A DNA stretch of 64,000 nucleotides from Schizosaccharomyces osmophilus (lineage: Eukaryota > Ascomycota > Schizosaccharomycetes > Schizosaccharomycetales > Schizosaccharomycetaceae), in contig NC_079240.1 in assembly GCF_027921745.1 (NCBI RefSeq), positions 1,605,001 to 1,669,000 on the forward strand. The letters run 5' to 3'. Positions 28,971 to 38,069 of this stretch are shown here, one piece after another (position 1 is the first letter of the stretch; the number at the start of each line of letters is the position of its first letter). The position numbers were made by a program, and so were the translations under genes. The notes below the pieces were generated by a model. That model was not told the origin of the DNA. It ran no database searches and saw only the letters and a list, made by a program, of their open reading frames with translations.

Positions 28971-30881
28971 CGTGAAAAATTATGAAATTAAGTAAGAAAA
29001 TCCGCCAAAAACAAAAGAAGGGAGGATGAGAAGAGCCAAGAAAGAGAAAACCTAAGAACCCAATCGAATCTATATAGGGAATAAATCGGTAAAATAAATA
29101 AATGAATCAAGGTCCAATACCCAAAGAAATTACCAGTTGAGAGATTAAAAAAAGCGTGTCAATGGAACTTAGAAGATGCAACAATGACAAAATCGTAAAC
29201 AAGGCCAACGATTCTTTCAATTGCTGGAATTGCTTCCAGATATTTTATAAAAGAACGTGTTTAAAAAGAACCAAGAAATGGTAAAAAAACGTATGTAAAA
29301 GGCGAAATCAATCGGCGCGTAGATTTATATGCAAAATCCCGAATCCACGACCGCCATGGAGTTAAGTATGTACAAGAGTATAACTAGTAGAGCTAAAACT
29401 TTGAGACTCCCAGTCCAATCTCCTCGGAGGTTACCAAAATCAGATTGTGGCTAAATTAAACCCAAAGAGAGGAATAAGCTATATCTTAACGATTTGTTAC
29501 GACGAATAGTAAATAAAGCGAATGTAAACAAATAAAAAAAAGCGTAAATAAAGTGAAATGTCAAAAAATGGACATGTAGTTGTTGAATCTCACATTTTTT
29601 TTTCACGGGCGTTCTACAAGGTAGGGTGGCGGTTTTCGAAAATCAGGGAATAGAAACATATCATACAAAAAAATTCCTACAGTTGAGAAGTATGTTCGCG
29701 GAGTAATGTTAGTCTTAGTTTACAGGCATCCAAGGAATTATATTTTTATGGATTGGTTCTCCACTCTAGAAGTAATCATCAACCCTTCAGTTAGGATCAG
29801 TCGTACTTTTAAGGTCTTGAGTAGTCACAAACCGGTTGAGCATTATTCAGACTGAGCAGTGGTTCACCCCTCACTAGGGAATTGGTAGAAAACGGTCGAG
29901 TGCATCTTTGCTTGCTTTGTATACTCTGAAGCAAGCCAATCGGATTCCCGATCAAACATGAAAACTTAACCTCTACGGCAGTTCACAAACATGTGGATGA
30001 CTTGCTGCTTTCAACGAACAACTTGCCATTTATTTTTTTCTTGATCCGATCTGGGCCTGTTCTTTCCTTCGCTTTCGCAAATTGATGTTCTCAAGTTAAG
30101 GCCATCGAACGCTAATAACGCTTTAGCACCGAGGCAGTTCGGCCGAAATTCCAAGTCAACCTGTATGCCCATGCATTCTCTCTAAACCTGGAAAATAATT
30201 TCTTAGGAAAACTGCCGGGCATCAGCTTTATATAAGAACCGACGTACGATTCGGTAATTCATTTCAGATAAGAGACATACATCGAGGGCAAGAAACGAAA
30301 ACATTTTTACCTCGTTTCCCTTTATCTTGATTTCCATCTTTCCAATGTCATGGTCAACCGAAGACATACTACTAATTCATAGTGGGAGGAACTTCGCCAA
30401 AAGAATGACTTTAAAAAAGGACCTGGAGAAAAACGAAAAAAGAATGAGAAAAAAACAAACAAACAAATCATTTCGTAAATAGCTATAGTTTAAATCCTTT
30501 GGTTTCAATGCGCATTCGTGCATGTCGTCGAAATCCACATAAAGAATTAGGGGTTTTGAGGGAAAATCAATTTATCATTGAGGTTTATTTGCCAATGAAG
30601 AAAACAATCCTTTGTATGTATTTTTTTTGTCGTTGTGAGGGTAAACAAACAGTTTGCTTCATCGAAAATTTTTCTTCGTACGAAGGCGGAAACACACGCA
30701 TGGCACGGACGAGGACTGATATGAATAATTATATATATGTAGTGCTTTCTTTCATAATTTTGAATCAAGACAGCTTTTAAAACGTTATTGATTTACGGTT
30801 ACTCCCTTCTGACTAGAAAGCAAATCTCGTAAACATTAAAGAACCCGTAACTTTACGTTGACCTTGCGATACCTTTTTGAA
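28971..30881. other. 1.9-kb intergenic interval between pmd1 and the A-T-R reductase
   Basis: The longest gap in the window. Both flanking genes are transcribed away from it, so it must hold two promoters. I see a 10-bp perfect palindrome TTCGGCCGAA (30138-30147) and a TATATAA element (30229-30235) ahead of the reductase, about 650 bases from its ATG. A 91-codon ATG frame at 30508-30780 shows no family features. No wtf gene, LTR or tRNA is recognisable, although gene order breaks here relative to S. pombe. Confidence 0.55.
30138..30235 (+). promoter_or_regulatory. Candidate control region of the A-T-R reductase: CGG/CCG palindrome and TATA box
   Basis: TTCGGCCGAA at 30138-30147 is a self-complementary 10-mer with CGG and CCG half-sites, the kind bound by fungal Zn2Cys6 factors. 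TATATAA follows at 30229-30235. Together they would place transcription start near 30260 and leave a leader of about 600 nt, which could also be a separate upstream RNA. The assignment is inference from motif and spacing. Confidence 0.35.
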
Positions 30882-33794
30882 ATGACTAAAACCATTGTAC
30901 CCACCCCCGTGTCCGTATTATTGGAAAAGGCAAACTCCAAGCCTGACGAAACCTTCTTGGATTTCTATAACGAAAATGGGATCCAGAAATCCTATTCCCA
31001 TCTAGAAATCCTTCAGCGAACCAACACGATTGCTAGATTCTACCAGCAAAACGTGCCTTCGGGAGCTACCGTCGGTGTTTTTATGAGACAGGAAATGGAT
31101 CTTGTGTGTTCCATTCTCGCCTTGTGGGCAACCGGACACACAGGTGTCATATTCAATGAAGACTGGGACTCAGATATTGCAGCTATTATTAGCGAACGCT
31201 TGCAGGTATCTTTCTTGGTTTTTAGCGATCTTACCGAAAAGTATCATCTTCGCGGTGTAAAATCACTACATTTAACCACTCTTCAAACGGACCCCAATGC
31301 ACCTTGTATTCAGACAGGATATGAGCCAGAAATCGCATTGATTAACCACAGCAGTGGATCTACCGGTATCCCCAAATCAATTCCCTATCGCATGGAAAAG
31401 TACGTACCTGCAGCTGACTGGGGTATATCATCGTTGGACCATCATCTTAAAACCGCAATAGTTATGGCTCCTAACTTTGCTCTTACTACATTGGTTTGGA
31501 TGACTGCTTTATTAAATCCAGGTGGTAGTATCATGTGTCCCTCTATGCTTACACGTCCACCCGTTCCAGTTAGCTCTAAAGCCGAGCAACTAGCGTGGAA
31601 CCTGCACTATGCCTTAAAATACGGATGTGAACGTCTCTGTATCTTGCCTAAGCTGCTCTTGTTGATGTTACAAACCACTGTAAAAGAAAACGAATCATTC
31701 CCTAGTTGTAAGAAGGTTTTGGTTGCCGGTGAAATGATCCCTCCAAACTTGCCTGAATCCTGTCAGCGTGCTTTGCCAAATGCTAAATTCGGTGCGGCGT
31801 ATGGTTCTACAGAAACTGGATTTAGTGGATTTTATGCCGAACTTAAAGATAGCAATTTAACATACATTCCCGGTTTAACCATCAAAGATTTAATGCTTTT
31901 GAACGAAGACATGAAGCCCATTCCTCGCGAAGTTGGAAACAAAGGATTTGTTTGCGTCATCACTGATGCACAATCTGAACCTTATGTAGGAGAAGACGAG
32001 GAAACGCAAAGTGCGAATCGAGAGACATACATTACAATTAACAACCAGCCCGCCATTCGTTTTGCAGACCTCGCGACTTGGGAACAAAAGGATGGAAATT
32101 GGGGAATTTCAGTGAAAGGACGTTTGGGCCGTATTGTAAAGCGGAATGGTGTCTTCTACGATTTAAATCATCTGGATAAAATCGCCAACTCCTTGGATGC
32201 TTTCAAGGAAGCCTTCTCTTTCCTTGTCAATAACCGATTTGTTTTATGCTATATCCCCAAAGAAGCCACTCTTACTTCTGACGAAGCACTCAACGTCTTG
32301 AATAAAGCATTGAAGTCGAGTGTTTGGTTTTCTCATTGTATCCCCATTAAGACATTATTGTTTAATGCTTCAGGTAAAGTTGACTTGAAGGCATTACAAT
32401 CTTATGTGCAAGATCGTATGTTTGAAGAGGACAGCAAATTACCCAGCCTTACGGATCATTTTGCTATAGAAATCAGCAAAATCTCCGCCAGAGTTTTGGG
32501 TAACAAATCATTGGAAGGAAAGGAAGTTCTGTTTCAAGCACATGGATTAGACTCCATCAAGGCAGTGCAATTCTCATCCTTGCTGAAGAAAGAACTGAAC
32601 TGTGAAATCTCCGTAACCGTTTTATTGCATCCTGAGTGCTCCCCCAACAGTTTGGCTGCTGCTGTGAAAGAGGGAGGTACCAATAAGTTGTCTGTTTCTG
32701 TCAACGAAGTAGAAGCCGATGCTATTAAATTAGCAGGCGAACTAGGCGGCGTCAAGCCATTGGCACCTATAAAGGATTCTTGGGTGTTGTTGACCGGCGC
32801 TACTGGATTCCTTGGAAAGAGATTGCTGACGCACTTTTTGAATGGAGGAGAAAAGGTCATTTGCCTTATTCGTGGATTGAACGACGCAGATGCCGAGAAG
32901 AGAATGTATGGAATGTGCCCAAATTTGCAAAAGTATGCAAATTCTTCTTTGATTGTATGGGCTTCCGATTTAAGCGATGACAACCTGTCCTTGTCGTCTG
33001 AAAAATGGGAATTTTTGGAGAAGCATGTTTCCAAGATCGTCCACAATGGAGCAATGGTACATTGGACCAAGACCTATTATGACTTGTGGAAACCCAATGT
33101 GTTGAGTACAAAGAAGTTGCTTGATTTGAGCATGGTGGGCCCCAAGAAACTCATCTTTGTGTCAGGAGGTGCACAACAAGAGTTGAGTATGGTAGACCGT
33201 GCAGCTAAAGGGCAGTCTATGGGCTACACGCTTTCAAAATTTGCTGCTGAAACGGTTTGTTACAAAGCCAAAGAAAATGGAAACCCTGAAATCTATACAA
33301 TTCTTCCAGGATTCATTTTGGCGAACGATGGAGAAATCCTTGCACGTGACTTTTTCTGGAGATTTGTACAAACATGTGTACGAATGAAGAAATGGCCTAC
33401 TCGGGCTGATGGTGGTTCTTTGCCCTTGCGTATTTCGTCGACGGAAGAAATTGCTCGTTGCATGCATGAAGGAATAGAGCATCAACAATACTTCCCTGAA
33501 GATAAGGACGGACGCGTTATGAGCTATGATGGAATTGACGGAAATGTAATGATTGCAGCATGCGAAGAGAAACGAGGAATCAAGTTGCAAAAGGTCCCAT
33601 TGTCTGTTTGGTTGCAGCAAGTGGACAAGGACTTGGAAGAAGAGAAGGAATATCACCCATTGTTTGCATTGAGACATTTGACAGAGGGAGCCGTCCAAAT
33701 AGGCTTACTGGACGATGGCGCGAGCGGCATCAAACAGAAGCATTTCTTGAGCGTTGATGCTTTCAAGAATGGACTGGAACAGCTTGAAGTATAA
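30882..33794 (+). CDS. NRPS-like carboxylic acid reductase, adenylation-thiolation-reductase (A-T-R)
   Basis: Single exon, 970 aa, from the first ATG (MTKTIVPTPVS); a few in-frame codons upstream have no ATG. An acyl-adenylating domain spans about 1-510, with A3 core HSSGSTGIPK (about 156-165) and A5-like YGSTETGF. A phosphopantetheine carrier domain lies at about 525-600, with the attachment serine in HGLDSIKA (about 557). A thioester reductase follows: NAD(P)H loop GATGFLG (about 636) and catalytic YTLSK (about 780). Such enzymes activate an acid, load it and release it as aldehyde or alcohol. It is not Lys1/Lys2: fission yeast Lys1 is about 1400 aa with an extra N-terminal half. All catalytic motifs are present. 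The substrate is unknown, and I know of no S. pombe orthologue. Confidence 0.9.
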   Translation: MTKTIVPTPVSVLLEKANSKPDETFLDFYNENGIQKSYSHLEILQRTNTIARFYQQNVPSGATVGVFMRQEMDLVCSILALWATGHTGVIFNEDWDSDIAAIISERLQVSFLVFSDLTEKYHLRGVKSLHLTTLQTDPNAPCIQTGYEPEIALINHSSGSTGIPKSIPYRMEKYVPAADWGISSLDHHLKTAIVMAPNFALTTLVWMTALLNPGGSIMCPSMLTRPPVPVSSKAEQLAWNLHYALKYGCERLCILPKLLLLMLQTTVKENESFPSCKKVLVAGEMIPPNLPESCQRALPNAKFGAAYGSTETGFSGFYAELKDSNLTYIPGLTIKDLMLLNEDMKPIPREVGNKGFVCVITDAQSEPYVGEDEETQSANRETYITINNQPAIRFADLATWEQKDGNWGISVKGRLGRIVKRNGVFYDLNHLDKIANSLDAFKEAFSFLVNNRFVLCYIPKEATLTSDEALNVLNKALKSSVWFSHCIPIKTLLFNASGKVDLKALQSYVQDRMFEEDSKLPSLTDHFAIEISKISARVLGNKSLEGKEVLFQAHGLDSIKAVQFSSLLKKELNCEISVTVLLHPECSPNSLAAAVKEGGTNKLSVSVNEVEADAIKLAGELGGVKPLAPIKDSWVLLTGATGFLGKRLLTHFLNGGEKVICLIRGLNDADAEKRMYGMCPNLQKYANSSLIVWASDLSDDNLSLSSEKWEFLEKHVSKIVHNGAMVHWTKTYYDLWKPNVLSTKKLLDLSMVGPKKLIFVSGGAQQELSMVDRAAKGQSMGYTLSKFAAETVCYKAKENGNPEIYTILPGFILANDGEILARDFFWRFVQTCVRMKKWPTRADGGSLPLRISSTEEIARCMHEGIEHQQYFPEDKDGRVMSYDGIDGNVMIAACEEKRGIKLQKVPLSVWLQQVDKDLEEEKEYHPLFALRHLTEGAVQIGLLDDGASGIKQKHFLSVDAFKNGLEQLEV

Positions 33795-34134
33795 AGGTTA
33801 TGAATTTAAGAATTATTAAATTGAAAGAAAAAAAAAGAAAATGAAGAAAATGAATAGTTACGAGACGATGAAAAACAGATAGTTCCTTTAGATAAGTAAC
33901 AATGAATAAATGTTACCCATGAGAAGAAGATGTGACACCAAGGGAAGAAGGGAGAGTAACAAAAACCAATTTCTAAGAGTGTAAGATAGGAATTGACAAG
34001 TGTTGGTAGGATTGTAGATTGAGAGATCAATAAAAAATTGGACAAAAACGAAAGAGAGCATGAGATTTTTCCTGCGTTTGTATTCATTTACGTAAGGAAT
34101 TTAGGAACATCAGAGCAAGATACAGTCTGTTGAA
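33795..34134. other. Intergenic: reductase 3' end / SNRNP27 promoter
   Basis: 340 AT- and A-rich bases with no gene. It must contain the reductase terminator and the next promoter; no motif is clear. Confidence 0.5.
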
Positions 34135-34944
34135 ATGTCGAGCAGCCGAAGAAATTATGAAAGAGAGGAAAACGATTTGTCGTATCGCTCCCAACGCGTA
34201 GAAAAGGAGGGTTTACCGCGAACTACGTATAGGGATGCAAGAGAAAGTGGAAGAGGTAGACAACGAGAGGGAGGACGATTTCAACGAGAAAGAAGTCCAG
34301 AGAGAAGAAGCGACAGGTATGCGCGAACGCGGAATTTCAATCGAACGAGTGAGGATGAGTCTGTGCGATCTCAGGACCGGGAGCGAAACCGAAACCGAAA
34401 TCGAGATTGGGATCGAGAGGGTGAGCGTGGGCCTGAACGCGACCGGATGGTTCGACGAGACCGGTATGACCGTTACGACCGACACGACCGTGAGGAAAAA
34501 CGGAGAGAAGATGTAGGAGAAAGGCCTAGAGGGGGTGGTCGAAGGGGAGAGCAAGAGCAAAAGCAAAAACAAGAACGGACGGAGCGACAAAATCGACGTG
34601 ATTTCACGACTAGCAGCTACCGACAAGAGCGCGTGCAACCGGTATCATCACCTCCAAGGAGAGATGGTCAACAACAAAAAAGACAAAGTGAAGGAGAGGA
34701 TAACTCATTAGAAGCAGTGCCTTCTACCTCCTCGGCAAATGGAAATAGTCAAGAGGAAATTTCCGTGCAAGAAGAATTGGACCCGGTGGCCGACATGCAA
34801 AGTATGATGGGATTTTCGGGATTTGGAACGACGACGGGAAAAAAGCATGGAGACGTTGGAGACGTCTTTAAGCAAAGAAAGGCAAGATATCGTCAATACA
34901 TGAACCGTCCTGGTGGATTCAATCGTCCTTTAGAACGCGATTGA
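34135..34944 (+). CDS. U4/U6.U5 tri-snRNP 27K-like protein (SNRNP27)
   Basis: Single exon, 269 aa. The first 200 residues are a low-complexity Arg/Asp/Glu/Gln-rich stretch (RD/RE and RS dipeptides such as RERSPERRSD). The last 60 residues match the conserved SNRNP27 domain: MQSMMGFSGFGTT, then GKKHGDVGDV and RQYMNRPGGFNRPL. In metazoans and most fungi this protein contacts U6 in the pre-B spliceosome and influences 5' splice-site choice. I recall an S. pombe gene of this type adjacent to adh1 (SPCC162.01c), consistent with the order here. The RD-rich part differs in length between species and carries no fold. Confidence 0.9.
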   Translation: MSSSRRNYEREENDLSYRSQRVEKEGLPRTTYRDARESGRGRQREGGRFQRERSPERRSDRYARTRNFNRTSEDESVRSQDRERNRNRNRDWDREGERGPERDRMVRRDRYDRYDRHDREEKRREDVGERPRGGGRRGEQEQKQKQERTERQNRRDFTTSSYRQERVQPVSSPPRRDGQQQKRQSEGEDNSLEAVPSTSSANGNSQEEISVQEELDPVADMQSMMGFSGFGTTTGKKHGDVGDVFKQRKARYRQYMNRPGGFNRPLERD

Positions 34945-35260
34945 CCATCGACTGATCAATGTCCAATTGTGTTTTGTTTACGGGGCATTCGTTACCGAGG
35001 TGGTGATTAACCGAAAGAGAAGCGAGGAAGGGTGTGACAAAGGTTCCTTGGAAGGAAAGAGGAAGGTGGAAGAGAGTGTGTGTAAAGAATGGAAGGAAAG
35101 GAAAATTAGACATCACTGTGAAAACGTAACGTCGTTTCAATTTTCGTCTATCTTTTTCCAATTGACTTTTTAAAAAAGAGTTCATCTATTCAACCAATGG
35201 TTCCAATGAAAACCTTGCTTTCAGGCTCACCGACACACTCGACTGACCTACTGACCTGTT

Positions 35261-35286
35261 GCTCTACTGCTCTACTGCTCTACTGC
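35261..35286. repeat. GCTCTACT x3 minisatellite
   Basis: Three perfect 8-bp copies plus two extra bases, flanked on both sides by sequence rich in CGACT/CTGACC words. It looks like local slippage in the adh1 upstream region. Confidence 0.8.
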
Positions 35287-35999
35287 CCCAAATGACTCGA
35301 ACGACTTATTCGACTCAACCGACTCGACCGAGCGAACCATTCTTCGTATCAACTGAATCTATTCCTACTAGACCTAGCGTTGTTCCCTTTCCTTCTGCCG
35401 AAATTCTATACACTTCCATGGACGACATCATGCGTACGTTCGCTCGTTTTCCATTACGCTAACCGAAGATAAGGAAACCAATCGATGTCGAAAAAGAAAA
35501 TTAGGAAATTTACCAAAACCTTACCGAAGCAATAATTTTCTCTATGGAAGAAGAAATCAACAACGTTTCAATAAGGACCAACCAGAGGAGCAAAGAGGTA
35601 TAAAGAAAAAGCAAAACGATAAAAACACCTATCTGAGTGGATGAGGAAAGTTTGACCAAAGTTGCAAAGGTGGAATGGATGGATGATCCCCGCAATAAAG
35701 CGGAAGGAGGAAAAAGTTAACTTTGAATTTTTTCCGTCCATTGGTTGATGGAAACTTTATCCGGAATTTATCTAGAACGGTTTCGGGCTATTGGAAAATC
35801 GGAAAAATTAGAATGGGAGTCGATGTCACCTATCATTCCACAATTACGTCGGGACCATGGATGTTGTCATACGCTTCTGGCTTGAATGTGAGGTTGTCGG
35901 CATTTCATTGGTCGAAAGCTCCGACCTTTTTTCGCCAGGATGGGAGTCGCTCCGAAGAATTTAGAGATGAGAAAATTTCGTTTAGCCGCTCGGAAAGAC

Positions 36000-36007
36000 T
36001 ATATAAA
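36000..36007 (+). promoter_or_regulatory. TATA box of adh1
   Basis: TATATAAA, 48-55 bases upstream of the adh1 ATG. In S. pombe the TATA-to-start distance is 25-40 bases, so transcription would begin about 10-20 bases before the start codon. Strong expression of adh1 fits a consensus TATA. Confidence 0.7.
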
Positions 36008-36054
36008 GAGGGTGTCCCCTGCTTGGACAACTGTACATCCATATACTATACACA

Positions 36055-37104
36055 ATGACTTTTCCCGATAAGCAAACAGCAGCCGTTTTCCACAAGCACG
36101 GAGGACCCGAGAACGTGAAGTTCGAAGAAGTCCCTGTTGGTGAGCCCGGTGAAGATCAAGTCTTGGTTAACATCAAGTACACTGGTGTCTGCCACACTGA
36201 CTTGCACGCTCTTCAAGGTGACTGGCCTCTCGATGTCAAGCTCCCCTTGATCGGTGGTCACGAAGGTGCTGGTGTCGTCGTTAAGGTTGGCCGTGGTGTC
36301 AACCGTCTTAAGATCGGTGACCGTGTCGGTGTTAAGTGGATGAACTCCTCTTGCGGTAACTGCGAATACTGCATGAAGGGTGATGAGACCATCTGCCCTC
36401 AAATTCAACTCTCTGGTTATACTGTCGACGGTACCTTCCAACACTATGCCATCGCCAATGCCACTCACGCTACCCTCATCCCCGAGTCCGTTCCCCTCGA
36501 GGTTGCTGCCCCCGTCATGTGCGCTGGTATCACCGTCTACCGTGCCTTGAAGGAGTCCGGTGTCGGACCCGGTCAATGGGTCTGCATTCCCGGTGCCGGT
36601 GGTGGTCTTGGTCACTTGGCCGTTCAATACGCCAAGGCTATGGCCATGCGTGTCGTTGCCATTGACTCTGGTGAAGACAAGAAAGAACTTGTTTCCAGCT
36701 TCAACGCTGACGTTTTCGTCGACTTCAAGACTGACGACGTTGTCGAAGTCGTCAAGGAGAAGACTGGCGGTGGTGCTCACGGTACTTTGGTCTTGTCTAC
36801 CTCCCCCAAGTCTTACGAGCAAGCTGCTTCTTTTGCTCGTCCCGGCTCTACCATGATCACTGTTGCCATGCCTGCCGGTGCTAAGCTCGGTGCTGACATC
36901 TTCTGGTTGACCGTCAAGCAACTCAAGGTTTGCGGTTCTCACGTCGGTAGCCGTCTTGACTCTGTTGAGGCTATGGACTACTTGGCTCGTGGCCTCGTCA
37001 AGCCTTTCTACAAGGTCCAACCCTTCTCTACTCTCCCTGAAGTCTACAACCTTATGCACGAGGGTAAGATTGCTGGCCGTATCGTCTTGGATCTCTCCAA
37101 GTAA
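36055..37104 (+). CDS. adh1: Alcohol dehydrogenase Adh1 (zinc-dependent, fermentative)
   Basis: Single exon, 349 aa, full family length. Catalytic zinc ligands are in GVCHTDLH (Cys46), GGHEGAG (His69) and the Cys of APVMCAGITVY; the four structural-zinc cysteines are in CGNCEYCMKGDETIC. The NAD-binding loop is GAGGGLG. The enzyme reduces acetaldehyde to ethanol, the terminal step of fermentation. Codon use is the most biased in the window (GTC, GCC, GGT, CTC, AAG), as expected for an abundant protein. Because of that bias the opposite strand is open over the whole gene (36046-37113), which I treat as a by-product. In S. pombe a zinc-responsive antisense RNA represses adh1. Confidence 0.98.
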   Translation: MTFPDKQTAAVFHKHGGPENVKFEEVPVGEPGEDQVLVNIKYTGVCHTDLHALQGDWPLDVKLPLIGGHEGAGVVVKVGRGVNRLKIGDRVGVKWMNSSCGNCEYCMKGDETICPQIQLSGYTVDGTFQHYAIANATHATLIPESVPLEVAAPVMCAGITVYRALKESGVGPGQWVCIPGAGGGLGHLAVQYAKAMAMRVVAIDSGEDKKELVSSFNADVFVDFKTDDVVEVVKEKTGGGAHGTLVLSTSPKSYEQAASFARPGSTMITVAMPAGAKLGADIFWLTVKQLKVCGSHVGSRLDSVEAMDYLARGLVKPFYKVQPFSTLPEVYNLMHEGKIAGRIVLDLSK

Positions 37105-38069
37105 ACTGAGCACGTCCCACAGTTTTATGTGTAGATGAGAAAGTTTTCAAGAGCTCAGCAGGGATTGCCTCTAGAAATGCAAGGATGTTTCTCTTCTCGA
37201 ATAAGTAATCTACAAGTGTTTTCGTATTGAATGTTCTCATCTGGCATTAATCCCAAGCACTAGTCGTCAGACGATTCAATTGCGAAAAAAAAAAAATGCC
37301 TCTGAACTCTTGCATGAATGTTTTTGTTATAAAAATGAAATTTAGATGTTTTGAAATTTGATCATCGGTCGTAGTGTGTAGCCAACTGAAGAGTTAGAGT
37401 TACCCATTCTGTAGTACAAGAACGTTTGAGTAGAAAAAGGATGTGATCCGCTACAGTAAGAGAGATCTCTTCACATGGAAAGCACTTAATAATCAGCAAG
37501 GAAGCAAACGATCTTGTAAAGCATCTGGGATGTCATGCAGATCCCATTTGTACCTCTTGCAGAGAATGAGTTGTGCGAGGTAGATCCTCATTATATAGCA
37601 AAAAAAAGCAAGGTTGTATGATCGTCAGTATTGAAATGATTTGCGTGATTTACAACATGGTGTCCTTTAATTGGATGATGGCTCATATGACGATCAATGA
37701 TTGGCGTGGAGATTAGATTAGGATCTCTGCAGGCCTTGGAAATGGATCCTTCACGAAAAGCAAAGAACATCCTCCAAGGTAAACCAACAAAATTAAATAA
37801 TAACTAAATTAAATTGAACAAAAATGCTACACACGATCAAAAACTAGCGCAACAGGGAACCGGAAAGCAAAAGGGGAAAAGTTGCGATTTCTTATGATTT
37901 GCAGTGCTCTCACGAGTTTGAAGCATTTCGTTATCCACTTTTCCACGCTGTAACCTTTCTATGCTATCGTATACTTTCCAGCCTGAACGCAGCTCGGTAT
38001 TTGGGGATTCATTTTCGATGGAGAGAACGTCGTTTCGAGTTGTCTCTTACCAAGTGTTTGTACTCAAAA
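37105..38069. other. Intergenic between adh1 and gtr2, GATC-rich
   Basis: 965 non-coding bases holding the adh1 3' UTR and gtr2 promoter. Eleven GATC words lie within 37360-37838. An inverted repeat GGGAT...ATCCC lies near 37529-37546. No snoRNA or tRNA found. The gtr2 frame is open from 37899 but the conserved protein starts at 38070. Confidence 0.55.
37360..37838 (-). promoter_or_regulatory. Candidate promoter of adh1 antisense RNA (GATC cluster)
   Basis: GATC occurs at 37360, 37445, 37464, 37510, 37540, 37583, 37620, 37692, 37722, 37745 and 37835. In S. pombe, the zinc sensor Loz1 binds sites with a GATC core and controls an antisense transcript that starts downstream of adh1. No site here fits the full published consensus as I recall it; the best partial fit is GGTAGATCCTC at 37579-37589, with a mismatch at the first base. 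The function is inference. Confidence 0.3.

Larger units (their letters stand above)
34945..36054. other. 1.1-kb adh1 upstream region
   Basis: Promoter region of a highly expressed gene. It contains a TATA box at 36000-36007, a short GCTCTACT tandem repeat at 35261-35286 embedded in CGACT-rich sequence, and a 56-codon ATG frame at 35292-35462 of doubtful status. No other gene seen. Confidence 0.55.

Noticed and set aside
30499-30780. A 93-codon open frame ahead of the A-T-R reductase.
   Set aside because: It opens at a non-ATG codon; from its first ATG (30508) it is Arg/Cys/Phe-rich with no domain, and it lies in the probable leader or promoter.
28971-30881. A wtf element or LTR, expected because S. 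pombe has a wtf gene near pmd1.
   Set aside because: No multi-exon membrane-protein frames, no terminal repeats and no element-like sequence were recognised here or at 61394-62333.
34213-34638. A 141-codon frame antisense to the SNRNP27-like gene.
   Set aside because: It is the complement of Arg/Asp/Glu-rich repeats, giving Ser/Leu/Val-rich nonsense; the sense protein has a conserved C-terminal domain.
37899-38069. In-frame extension of gtr2 by 57 codons.
   Set aside because: Gtr2 proteins begin directly before the G1 loop, as at 38070, and the extension lacks an early ATG of its own in good context.
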